Source of the DNA: Bacteroidetes bacterium 4572_114
GTDB lineage: Bacteria; Bacteroidota; Bacteroidia; Bacteroidales; 4484-276
Direction of reading: 5' to 3'
Length of the DNA stretch: 5,712 bases
NCBI GenBank assembly: GCA_002254335.1
Contig: NIVA01000136.1
Span: forward strand, 1-5,712
Made by a program: the position numbers and the translations under genes. Positions within the stretch are counted from its first letter, which is position 1. Every line of letters starts with the position of its first letter. The notes under the pieces were generated by a model. It did no database searches and was not told where the DNA came from. It saw only the letters and a program-made list of their open reading frames with translations. Positions 1 to 5,704 of the stretch are shown here, in pieces.

Positions 1-3
1 AAA

Positions 4-1416
4 ATGAAATTTAGGATAGAACACGACACAATGGGGACCGTAGAAGTTCCTGCCGACAAGTACTGGGGTGCTCAAACACAACGGTCGAAAGAGAATTTCC
101 TGATTGGTGACCCCGGCTCAATGCCCGGTGAGATCATCAACGCTTTTGGGGTATTGAAAAAGGCTGCCGCACTGGCCAATTTTGAATTGGGGGCATTGGC
201 CGAAGAGAAGGCATTGGCCGAAGAGAAATATAAACTCATAGCACAGGCATGCGACGAAGTTATCGCTGGAAAATTAGATGATAATTTCCCACTGGTGATA
301 TGGCAGACCGGTTCGGGCACGCAGTCGAACATGAACATGAACGAGGTAGTGGCCAACCGGGCACATGTGCTAAATGGTGGCAGCCTGGAAGATGCGAAAA
401 AGTTTATCCACCCTAACGATGATGTCAACAAATCGCAATCGTCCAACGATACTTTTCCCACGGCGATGAGCATTGCAAGCTATAAGATGATTGTTGAGAC
501 GACAATCCCCGGCGTTGAAAAACTCAGGGATACACTTGCCTTAAAGGCAGAAGCATTTAAAGATGTGGTAAAAACAGGCCGCACCCACCTGATGGACGCC
601 ACCCCTTTGACCCTGGGAAATGAGTTTTCGGGTTATGTGGCCCAACTGAACCACGGGTTGAAAGCTTTAAAAGCAACACTTGCCCACCTTTCGGAACTTG
701 CCCTGGGCGGAACTGCCGTTGGGACAGGGTTAAACACACCAAAAGGTTACGCCGGACTCGTTGCCAAAAAAATATCCGATATCAGCGGGCATCCGTTTGT
801 TACCGCCGAAAATAAGTTTGAAGCTTTGTCGGCACACGATGCCATGGTTGAGACATCAGGGGCATTAAAAACACTTGCCGTAAGCTTGATGCATATTGCC
901 AACAATACCCGCCTGCTTGCATCCGGGCCACGTTGCGGATACAGTGAAATTACCCTTCCGGCCAACGAGCCTGGCTCATCCATCATGCCCGGAAAAGTAA
1001 ACCCAACACAGAATGAAGCCCTGAGCATGGTTTGTGCCCAGGTTATTGGAAACGACGTTACCATAACAGTTTCGGGGACACACGGGCATTTTCAGCTTAA
1101 TGTTTTTAAACCGGTAATGGCTTTCAACCTGTTGCAATCGGCAAGGTTGCTGGGCGATGCCTGCGTATCGTTCAACGACAAATGCGCCATTGGCATAGAG
1201 CCCCATTATGAAAACATCAAAGACAACCTTAACAATTCTTTGATGTTGGTTACCGCTTTGAACACGCACATTGGTTACGAAAATGCTGCAAAAATTGCCA
1301 AGAAGGCACACGCCGAAAATAAAACCCTCAGGGAAGTGACCCTCGAATTGGAACTGCTATCTGAAGAGCAATTTGACGAACTGGTTGACCCATCGAAGAT
1401 GCTTGGGCATATGTAA
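4..1416 (+). CDS. fumC: Class II fumarate hydratase (fumarase C)
   Basis: Catalyses the reversible hydration of fumarate to L-malate in the TCA cycle; a cytoplasmic, iron-independent homotetramer in the aspartase/fumarase superfamily. The 470-residue product is complete and close to the usual length (about 465). Family landmarks in order: EHDTMG near the N terminus and WGAQTQRS (21-28); TGSGTQSNMNMNEV (102-115), a substrate-binding segment; QSSNDTFPTA (145-154); GRTHLMDATPLTLG (192-205) with catalytic His195; and the signature loop GSSIMPGKVNP (324-334) with the catalytic Ser325 and with Lys331 and Asn333. All key residues are present, so activity is expected. The ATG at 4 fits the family N terminus; any promoter or ribosome-binding site lies outside the window. 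The oddity is a six-residue tandem duplication at 64-75 (separate entry). A strong terminator follows 11 bases after the stop, so transcription probably ends here. Confidence 0.97.
   Translation: MKFRIEHDTMGTVEVPADKYWGAQTQRSKENFLIGDPGSMPGEIINAFGVLKKAAALANFELGALAEEKALAEEKYKLIAQACDEVIAGKLDDNFPLVIWQTGSGTQSNMNMNEVVANRAHVLNGGSLEDAKKFIHPNDDVNKSQSSNDTFPTAMSIASYKMIVETTIPGVEKLRDTLALKAEAFKDVVKTGRTHLMDATPLTLGNEFSGYVAQLNHGLKALKATLAHLSELALGGTAVGTGLNTPKGYAGLVAKKISDISGHPFVTAENKFEALSAHDAMVETSGALKTLAVSLMHIANNTRLLASGPRCGYSEITLPANEPGSSIMPGKVNPTQNEALSMVCAQVIGNDVTITVSGTHGHFQLNVFKPVMAFNLLQSARLLGDACVSFNDKCAIGIEPHYENIKDNLNNSLMLVTALNTHIGYENAAKIAKKAHAENKTLREVTLELELLSEEQFDELVDPSKMLGHM
193..228 (+). repeat. 18-bp in-frame tandem duplication inside fumC
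   Basis: Two adjacent 18-base units (193-210 and 211-228) read gcattggccgaagagaag and gcattggccgaagagaaa, identical except for the last base. Each encodes ALAEEK, giving ALAEEK-ALAEEK at fumarase residues 64-75. From remembered E. coli FumC, the conserved LG and the DEV motif are joined through a single LLSEEK; here one extra hexapeptide sits between them with the flanking lengths unchanged. It is therefore an insertion rather than family-typical sequence. The near identity of the copies suggests a recent slippage or recombination event, although selection on the same amino acids could also preserve it. Confidence 0.9.
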
Positions 1417-1426
1417 AATGTTTTTT

Positions 1427-1464
1427 ATTCCCTAAGCGACTTAAAGTCGCTTAGGGAATTTTTT
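1427..1464 (+). terminator. Intrinsic terminator after fumC
   Basis: A perfect inverted repeat: attccctaagcgactt (1427-1442), a one-base centre at 1443, then the exact complement at 1444-1459. It is followed directly by a T run (1459-1464). In RNA this gives a stem of about 14-15 bp with a small loop and a U tract, the standard rho-independent layout on the + strand. The reverse strand has no comparable T run, so it looks one-directional. Its arms resemble those of the repeat at 3165-3239. Confidence 0.9.
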
Positions 1465-1517
1465 GTGGCCCCCGAAAATTATTGGGATTGAAGTGGTAGC
1501 TTGTTAAAATAAAAAAA

Positions 1518-1525
1518 TAACTTTG
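1518..1525 (+). promoter_or_regulatory. Candidate Bacteroidota -7 box for the sigma-factor operon
   Basis: TAACTTTG fits the Bacteroidota housekeeping -7 consensus TAnnTTTG exactly and sits 43 bases before the sigma-factor ATG, after the fumC terminator. The -33 element is poor: the nearest TTG motifs (1501-1503 and 1488-1490) lie 14 and 27 bases away rather than about 20. Autoregulation by the ECF sigma factor from another sequence is equally possible. Confidence 0.5.
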
Positions 1526-1568
1526 CCTGAATGTAACCAGGCATTAAACAAGCCGTCTAACAAAACGC

Positions 1569-2141
1569 ATGACATTTAGGGAAGATGAATTTTACATTGA
1601 TCAGGTGGTTAGGGGCGATAACAATGCCTTTGCCGGGTTGGTTGATAAACATAAGGAGATGGTTTTTACCATTGCGGTAAAAATTCTGCGTAACAGGGAG
1701 AATGCCGAGGAGGTGGCCCAGGATACCTTTATGAAAGCCTTTAATGCCCTGGGCTCTTTTAAGCGTGAAGCAAAATTTTCGACCTGGTTGTACCGGATTG
1801 CATATAATGCAGCAATATCGAAGGGCAGAAAGAAGCGACATGAGTTTTTGGCCATCGACGAGGAGATGATTGATAATTATACCACAGACGTTGTTAGCCG
1901 ATCGGTAAATGAATTGGACAAGGACGAACAAATTGAGGCCATAAATATCTTAATGGAAAAACTGCCGGCGGAAGAAAACTTATTATTAACTTTGTTCTAT
2001 AAAAAGGGAAAATCGGTGGAAGATATTAGCGGTGTTACAGGATACTCGCAATCGAATGTTAAGGTGAAGCTATACAGGATAAGGAAAAGGATGTACGCCG
2101 GGCTTGAACGGTATTTGAATGATAAGGATAGAAATGGATAA
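1569..2141 (+). CDS. RNA polymerase sigma factor, ECF subfamily (sigma-70 family)
   Basis: A 190-residue two-domain sigma factor that would direct RNA polymerase to a specific regulon. Sigma region 2 covers about residues 24-90, with the core-binding and -10 recognition segments visible as ENAEEVAQDTFMKAFNALGSF-like helices (44-64) and FSTWLYRIAYNAA (70-82). A variable linker (about 91-118) follows. Region 4 covers about 119-185, with LPAEENLLLTLFYKKGKSVE and a helix-turn-helix at about 149-175 (EDISGVTGYSQSNVKVKLYR) for the -35 element. There is no region 1.1 or 3, and the length is typical of ECF factors. The ATG at 1569 gives the usual short N-terminal lead. The next gene overlaps its end by 8 bases, so the two are co-transcribed and probably translationally coupled. 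The ECF subgroup and target regulon cannot be read from the sequence. Confidence 0.95.
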   Translation: MTFREDEFYIDQVVRGDNNAFAGLVDKHKEMVFTIAVKILRNRENAEEVAQDTFMKAFNALGSFKREAKFSTWLYRIAYNAAISKGRKKRHEFLAIDEEMIDNYTTDVVSRSVNELDKDEQIEAINILMEKLPAEENLLLTLFYKKGKSVEDISGVTGYSQSNVKVKLYRIRKRMYAGLERYLNDKDRNG

Positions 2142-2574
2142 ACAAAATATTGAACATATAGAAGATGATTTTTTAAAGGGGTTGTTAAAGTTGTCGGATG
2201 AAGAAAAACCATCTGAAAATTTTACTCAACTTGTAATGGCAAAGGTTCCTAAACCGGTGGTTATGGGGGAGGAAGAGAAAATCGAAATCAAGCCCTGGCA
2301 TTGGGTTACCATTGCGGCTGCCTTGGTTGGGGCAGTTTATTTCATCATTACATTCAACCTAAATTCATTGTTCAGGCAGGTTACTGATGTTTCAGAAGGT
2401 GATGGTATTAATTACCTGAATATGTTTACCTCCATAATACAGTTGTTTGCCAAAACCTTTTCAGGGTTTCATTTTACTTCCATCACGCTAATGATCGTAA
2501 TTTCGGGGCTTGCCCTCTACTTTGGTGACATGTTCCTACGCAAGTGGCCATCAAATAATGTGGTTGTTGTTTAG
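2134..2574 (+). CDS. Two-helix membrane protein, probable anti-sigma factor
   Basis: A 146-residue protein with no enzyme motif. The N-terminal cytoplasmic part (about 1-55) is acidic and contains FLKGLLKLSDEEKPSENFTQ followed by VMAKV, resembling the short N-terminal segment of Bacteroidota membrane proteins encoded after ECF sigma genes. Two hydrophobic segments follow: about 56-75 (WHWVTIAAALVGAVYFIITF) and about 115-133. A short basic turn precedes the hydrophobic end NNVVVV. I chose the ATG at 2134, not the one at 2119, because AAGGA (2124-2128) sits 5 bases before it and this gives the 8-base stop/start overlap typical of sigma/anti-sigma pairs. The inferred role is to hold the upstream sigma factor at the membrane. 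A classical zinc-binding anti-sigma motif (HxxxCxxC) is absent, so the role rests on context and topology. No clear terminator follows. Confidence 0.8.
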   Translation: MDKQNIEHIEDDFLKGLLKLSDEEKPSENFTQLVMAKVPKPVVMGEEEKIEIKPWHWVTIAAALVGAVYFIITFNLNSLFRQVTDVSEGDGINYLNMFTSIIQLFAKTFSGFHFTSITLMIVISGLALYFGDMFLRKWPSNNVVVV

Positions 2575-2604
2575 TGGGATTTTTTGTTGAAGGATATAAA
2601 TCAT

Positions 2605-2861
2605 CTATAACTCAACGCTAATATGAAGCCTGCCACCCAGCCCGGTTTCAATGATGGAGGGTTCTAAAAATGCAAATTTCTTCGTTGCTTCAAAATTTTA
2701 AAATCCTCATTTACAAAAGTAAACTCCGGTTTTTAAATTTCTTGCGCCTCGAACTTCACTATTTTTAGAACCCTCCTGATCTTTTATAAAGTTGAAATTC
2801 GAATATCACTTGAAGCCCGCTCAATTTTTGAAATGTATGTTCTGTTCACATTTAGTTTTTT
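2605..2861 (-). pseudogene. Remnant of XRE/HigA-like antitoxin, split by a small insertion element
   Basis: On the reverse strand, 2861 to 2787 reads KKLNVNRTYISKIER then ASSDIRISTL, the recognition helix and following region of an HTH_3 (Cro/C1-type) antitoxin. A TAA (2784-2786) then interrupts it, followed by KI and the 121-bp element. Beyond the element the frame continues as IETGLGGRLHISVEL and stops at 2605-2607. With the element and one TGAT copy removed, the join reads KIIETGLGGRLHISVEL, matching the C terminus usual in this antitoxin family (KII..GLGG.L..SVEL). The N-terminal half, including the first helix of the HTH, is missing: the sequence before KKLNVN looks like the tail of a toxin. 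The gene is therefore dead through an internal deletion, a stop codon and an insertion. Family assignment is from motif recognition only. Confidence 0.82.
2656..2776. mobile_element. 121-bp MITE-like element with 16-bp terminal inverted repeats
   Basis: The ends are perfect 16-base inverted repeats: ggagggttctaaaaat (2656-2671) and its complement (2761-2776). The element is flanked on both sides by TGAT (2652-2655 and 2777-2780), consistent with a 4-bp target-site duplication. It interrupts the reverse-strand antitoxin remnant, and precise removal of 125 bp (element plus one TGAT) restores that frame, which strongly supports a real insertion. It encodes no protein of meaningful length. The centre is also symmetric: tttac (2710-2714), aaaa, gtaaa (2719-2723), centred within a base of the element midpoint, so the whole element can fold as one long imperfect hairpin. 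The word aaatttctt occurs once in each half (2674-2682 and 2735-2743). No transposase is present; mobilisation in trans is inferred. The parent transposon family is not identifiable here. Confidence 0.82.
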
Positions 2862-2998
2862 GGGTTCTTTGTCTGCATAATAGGCTCTCCTTAGTTTTTT
2901 GGCCTGTTCAATTTCTTTCCAACTTCAAGGTGTTTTAAGAACTTTGTTGACACCAACTGTACGGATATGATTATTTGTAAAACATAATCAACTTTGCC
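2862..2998 (-). pseudogene. Probable C-terminal remnant of RelE/HigB-like (Gp49 family) toxin
   Basis: Upstream of the antitoxin remnant, one reverse-strand frame reads KVDYVLQIIISVQLV then STKFLKHLEVG (2995-2918). After a one-base frame change the next frame reads KEIEQAKKLRRAYYADKEPK (2918-2859). Together these resemble the C-terminal part of HigB/Gp49 toxins: a beta strand, an F.KKT.KTP turn, then EIe.A...r.eYy.eK. A TGA at 2925-2927 interrupts the second frame. Toxin-before-antitoxin order fits HigBA systems. The end of this segment runs straight into the antitoxin HTH, suggesting that a deletion fused the two. Similarity is weaker than for the antitoxin, and part of this could instead be decayed antitoxin N terminus. 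Confidence 0.5.
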
Positions 2999-3000
2999 TT

Positions 3001-3160
3001 TCACATTTTGATGCAATGGATTATAAAAATCCTAAAAGTAATTTTTGTAGGGTTAAATTATTCTCATAAACACACTGTAAATGTAACCAATTAGTTTCTT
3101 TTTCAAAAAGATTTTAAAGTAAATATTCAATCCATTCATTCAGGCGGGTCTGCCGCTTCT
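3001..3160. other. AT-rich intergenic stretch, no gene recognised
   Basis: Between the toxin-like remnant and the palindromic repeat I see no coding segment with family character on either strand. It may hold the erased N-terminal half or the promoter of the toxin-antitoxin locus, but nothing is recognisable. A small potential hairpin, gcgg-gtctg-ccgc, lies at about 3144-3156, directly before the next repeat. Confidence 0.5.
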
Positions 3161-3164
3161 AATC

Positions 3165-3239
3165 CCCTAAGCGACTCCATCCATACGGACTTGCTTCGCT
3201 TCGTACGGACTAACTTCGTGTCGTTTGAGTCACTAAGGG
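3165..3239. repeat. 75-bp imperfect palindromic repeat (REP-like)
   Basis: The outer arms are ccctaagcgactc (3165-3177) and gagtcactaaggg (3227-3239), pairing at 11 of 13 positions. The interior contains a direct repeat, tacggac, at 3184-3190 and 3204-3210, and several cttcg words. The left arm shares the 12-mer ccctaagcgact with the fumC terminator, and the right arm matches the terminator's right arm at 13 of 15 positions. It behaves like a dispersed intergenic repeat. A 62-codon reverse-strand open frame crosses it but has no protein character. Confidence 0.65.
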
Positions 3240-3242
3240 AAT

Positions 3243-3369
3243 AAACAAACTGGCTTTTTTCCGTGATTCTTTTTCCAACCCTGTAAAGATTAAAACCTGT
3301 TAGGTCTTTTTTAACAAGTCTCAATAAGCCTCAGGTTTGCACAGATGAGGATTGAATACGATATAGCCT
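3243..3369. other. Intergenic spacer with one small hairpin
   Basis: No gene is recognisable here. A short hairpin, acct-gtt-aggt (3295-3305), is preceded by an A run and followed, after one C, by a T run. It could act as a weak + strand terminator insulating the downstream promoter, or be a fragment of another small repeat. The stem is only 4 bp plus possible A-U pairs, so the terminator reading is weak. Confidence 0.3.
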
Positions 3370-3401
3370 TTTGTAAATAAGGAAATATTTTTCTATATTT
3401 G
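3370..3401 (+). promoter_or_regulatory. Bacteroidota-type promoter for the T9SS cargo gene
   Basis: TTTG (3370-3373) and TATATTTG (3394-3401) are separated by 20 bases. Both boxes match the Bacteroidota housekeeping consensus (TTTG at -33, TAnnTTTG at -7) with normal spacing. Transcription would begin a few bases after 3401, leaving a very short A/T-rich leader of about 20 bases before the ATG at 3426. No Shine-Dalgarno is visible, which is common in this phylum. Confidence 0.85.
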
Positions 3402-3425
3402 TGCCCAACCTTAAAAATTAATATT

Positions 3426-4892
3426 ATGAAAAAACTACTTCTCCTTTTACTGATCATCTCATTTTCGCAAGCCTTTGCCCAAAATTACAAACCATTCAAT
3501 TCATCAACCAAAAAACTTTTTGCTGATTTTCCTAACATACAAAGCACCTACAGCATGTCATTTGATTCTGCTCAAACGGTTGGTAGCGATTCGGTGTATT
3601 TTAATTTTTTTCGACTTCCCGTTGATTACAATTTCGTCAGTTTCGACTGTCCGTTTTGGGGTGGGACTGAATGCTGGAGGCAGGATATGCCGGTTTGGAT
3701 AGGGGCAAAAATTGAATATGATAACCTTTATTCCTACAAGTTTTATCCAAATAATGGCGATACCATTCAATTCAATTTCGATCTATTAAACGGCGGCCCT
3801 TCCATCTTTTATCAGGATTCGGTGCAGAAGTTTTCGTTGATGTATGAAGGCACGGATACCATTTCTACCTTGAACTACATCGACTCAGCAAGATTTTTCA
3901 AGATTTATCATTCCGACTTAGAAGGCAATACAATAAACTCTCAACTCAACGGACAAAACATCGTTATTGCAAAATATCTGGGATTAACACAGTTTTTTCA
4001 AATCGATTCATTTCCTCAAGTTTTGAAACCTCTACATTTAGTTGGTAATGAAAATCCAAACCTGGGTATAACTAAAATTACCAACGAAATGATTTTCGAC
4101 TACCAGCCAGGAGATGAAATTCAATACCGGGAATATTACTATTGGAATAATGGGCCACCATGGGAAAATTATACCCGGTACCGAAAACATTCGATTTTGC
4201 AAAGGACAGAAACTCCTGATTTTTTAAAATATGTAATGGAAGAGCAAGTATTTTATCAGGATTCTTCATTAGTTTTAACTGATACAATTGAAAAAACCTA
4301 TATCCGTAACCACACAATTGCCCAACTTCCTTTTGAGGTTTTTGATGGAAATTACAAACATTTCTATTTAGCTGAATACTGTGATTTTGAATTGTGGACT
4401 TTTCACAACAAACCTGAAAATAGTCTGTGGTATTGTGATTTTGATAATGTGTGGGGGCCATTCGATACATTTGGCCCACCAGACGAAGAGTACCTGACTT
4501 ATGCACTTGGCCTTGGTGTTTATATCGATAAATTAGTGGATTATCATGGTGGTATATCGTTGTATAATGGTCATTATAATAACATTGTTTATTTCAAAAA
4601 GAATGGTGTTGCCTGTGGTGAGTTAATTGTTGGGGTTGAACAACATAAGAAACCTGCATGGGATGTTTCTGTCAATCCAAATCCGGCCCGTTCTGTGGTG
4701 TGGCTTTCGGCCGATGTGGCATTTACAAAGATAAATCTGATAGGTATAAATGGAAAGGTGCTACTTTCGGAAACACCTAAAAGTAACAAAGTTTCAATTG
4801 ATGTGGGCCACTTGCCCGATGGCATCTATTTTGCAAAAATTGAGCTTGTATCCAATGCCGTCCTGACGAAGAAAATTGTTGTGTTGAAATAA
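3426..4892 (+). CDS. Secreted protein with T9SS type A sorting domain, function unknown
   Basis: A 488-residue protein. Residues 1-18 (MKKLLLLLLIISFSQAFA) are a classical Sec signal peptide with likely cleavage before Gln19. The C-terminal 75 or so residues (about 412-488) have the type A sorting-domain pattern: VSVNPNPARSVVWLS, INLIGINGKVLLSE, VSIDVGHLPDGIYFAKIE and a final KKIVVLK. The protein should therefore cross the outer membrane by the type IX system and be released or anchored on the surface. The middle (about 20-405) matches no enzyme family I recognise. It is aromatic- and Asn/Asp-rich, with FDYQPGDEIQYREYY (224-238) and a GLG...VYFKKNG segment (361-394) that recur in uncharacterised Bacteroidota secreted proteins. 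Six cysteines (75, 83, 319, 337, 397 and possibly others) could form disulfides. An earlier TTG at 3399 is rejected because it lies inside the promoter. The gene is visibly more A/T-rich than fumC. Confidence 0.9.
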   Translation: MKKLLLLLLIISFSQAFAQNYKPFNSSTKKLFADFPNIQSTYSMSFDSAQTVGSDSVYFNFFRLPVDYNFVSFDCPFWGGTECWRQDMPVWIGAKIEYDNLYSYKFYPNNGDTIQFNFDLLNGGPSIFYQDSVQKFSLMYEGTDTISTLNYIDSARFFKIYHSDLEGNTINSQLNGQNIVIAKYLGLTQFFQIDSFPQVLKPLHLVGNENPNLGITKITNEMIFDYQPGDEIQYREYYYWNNGPPWENYTRYRKHSILQRTETPDFLKYVMEEQVFYQDSSLVLTDTIEKTYIRNHTIAQLPFEVFDGNYKHFYLAEYCDFELWTFHNKPENSLWYCDFDNVWGPFDTFGPPDEEYLTYALGLGVYIDKLVDYHGGISLYNGHYNNIVYFKKNGVACGELIVGVEQHKKPAWDVSVNPNPARSVVWLSADVAFTKINLIGINGKVLLSETPKSNKVSIDVGHLPDGIYFAKIELVSNAVLTKKIVVLK

Positions 4893-4949
4893 TCAGGCTA
4901 AAAAGCTGTCAGACAGTTGTCTTCTAAATTGCACATTGAAGTTAAAAGA

Positions 4950-4985
4950 AAACCCGGCACATGACCAATGTACCGGGTTTGTTAA
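4950..4985. terminator. Hairpin terminator between convergent genes
   Basis: aaacccggcacat (4950-4962), a 5-base loop, then atgtaccgggttt (4968-4980): 12 of 13 pairs, with one C/A mismatch. It lies between the stop of the secreted-protein gene and that of the oppositely oriented TonB gene. On the reverse strand the stem is followed by ttttctttt, a good U tract; on the + strand only by tttgtt. It probably terminates both transcripts, more efficiently from the TonB side. Confidence 0.8.
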
Positions 4986-5029
4986 AATATATCGGGTTAG
5001 AAGGATATCTCCGAGATTGAAATTTCATT

Positions 5030-5704
5030 TTACTGCAACACAAATTTAATTGGCATCGTGAACAATACCCTCACAGCCCTTCCCCTTTGCATGCCAGGTT
5101 TCCATCTTGGCATCATACCGGCAACACGCACTGCTTCTTCATTAAGGCCTACACCGGGGCCACGCACTGCTTCAATATTTGTAATGCTACCATCCGGCTC
5201 AATAACAAACTGAATGTAAACTGTGCCACTCGCTCCAATTTCCACTGCGGACTGTGGGAATTTCAGGTTGTCCCGTAAGAATTGAAGCCTGGCTATCTCC
5301 CCGCCCGGGAAGTCGGGTAATTTGTCAAGGTTGTACGGAAGTTTGGGTTCAGGAAGGGTTTCCTCGTCAGGAACAAACGGCACATAGTTGGCAACCTTGG
5401 TTTTCTCATCGGCTTCAACATCAATTTTATAATCGGTTTCAATATCAGTTCCATCTACTACAATATTGAACTGTGTTGTTGGTGGTGGTGGGGCAGGTGG
5501 TGGCTTATTAGGCTGGATGGTCACAGGGATAAGTTGATCGGTTGTCTTGTCGTGCAACCGCTCGTATATCACAGTTGAACTGTTGCGAAGGGACCTGTGG
5601 TTAAAAGCCATTATTACTGCCGCGAGGGCAACGATCATCCCGATTTCGAGAAAGATAAACTTTTTGCGCTCAAGTGCTGAGGATTTGTTTTTTGTGTCTC
5701 TCAT
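5030..5704 (-). CDS. TonB family energy transducer
   Basis: A 224-residue inner-membrane/periplasmic protein that would couple the proton motive force (through ExbB/ExbD) to TonB-dependent outer-membrane transporters such as SusC-like receptors. In order: a basic cytoplasmic start with KK (residues 14-15), a single membrane anchor (about 17-34, IFLEIGMIVALAAVIMAF), a periplasmic linker with the proline tract PPPAPPPP (68-75, encoded by low-complexity DNA at 5480-5503), then a TonB C-terminal domain at about 133-224. The domain contains FPGG (132-135), LKFPQSAVEIGASGTVYIQF (147-166), the turn EPDGSI, and the hallmark MPRWKPGMQRGRAVRV with MPIKF at the end. The length is usual for stand-alone Bacteroidota TonB; there is no BlaR/M56 fusion. 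The ATG at 5702-5704 is 8 bases from the window edge, so its promoter is not visible. Which transporter it serves cannot be inferred. Confidence 0.95.
   Translation of the reverse strand: MRDTKNKSSALERKKFIFLEIGMIVALAAVIMAFNHRSLRNSSTVIYERLHDKTTDQLIPVTIQPNKPPPAPPPPTTQFNIVVDGTDIETDYKIDVEADEKTKVANYVPFVPDEETLPEPKLPYNLDKLPDFPGGEIARLQFLRDNLKFPQSAVEIGASGTVYIQFVIEPDGSITNIEAVRGPGVGLNEEAVRVAGMMPRWKPGMQRGRAVRVLFTMPIKFVLQ

Noticed and set aside
72..1311. Several reverse-strand open frames of 61-133 codons opposite fumC
   Set aside because: They lie wholly within the well-supported fumarase gene, have no family character, and are explained as antisense shadows of its codon usage.
2119..2133. Upstream ATG for the anti-sigma-like gene
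   Set aside because: The ATG at 2134 has AAGGA at proper spacing and the usual short overlap with the sigma gene; the extra five residues add nothing conserved.
1557..2212. Reverse-strand open frames opposite the sigma-factor gene
   Set aside because: Antisense shadows of a clear ECF sigma factor.
2981..2998. Possible forward promoter around AACTTTGCC, sharing a 10-mer with the sigma operon promoter
   Set aside because: The -7 box would read CAACTTTG, lacking the TA, there is no well-spaced -33, and no forward gene follows.
3136..3324. 62-codon reverse-strand open frame ending in LRGLEAADPPE
   Set aside because: Most of it is translated palindromic repeat DNA (3165-3239); it has no domain-like pattern and no start signal. 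The C-terminal string probably recurs only because the DNA repeat does.
3399..3425. Upstream TTG start for the T9SS cargo gene
   Set aside because: It falls inside the -7 promoter box and would put nine residues before a textbook signal peptide that starts at the ATG at 3426.
4078..4825. Reverse-strand open frames opposite the secreted-protein gene
   Set aside because: No recognisable protein features; the + strand frame is continuous with a signal peptide and sorting domain.
5087..5469. Forward-strand open frames opposite tonB
   Set aside because: Composition is that of antisense TonB coding DNA; no independent start signal or family similarity.
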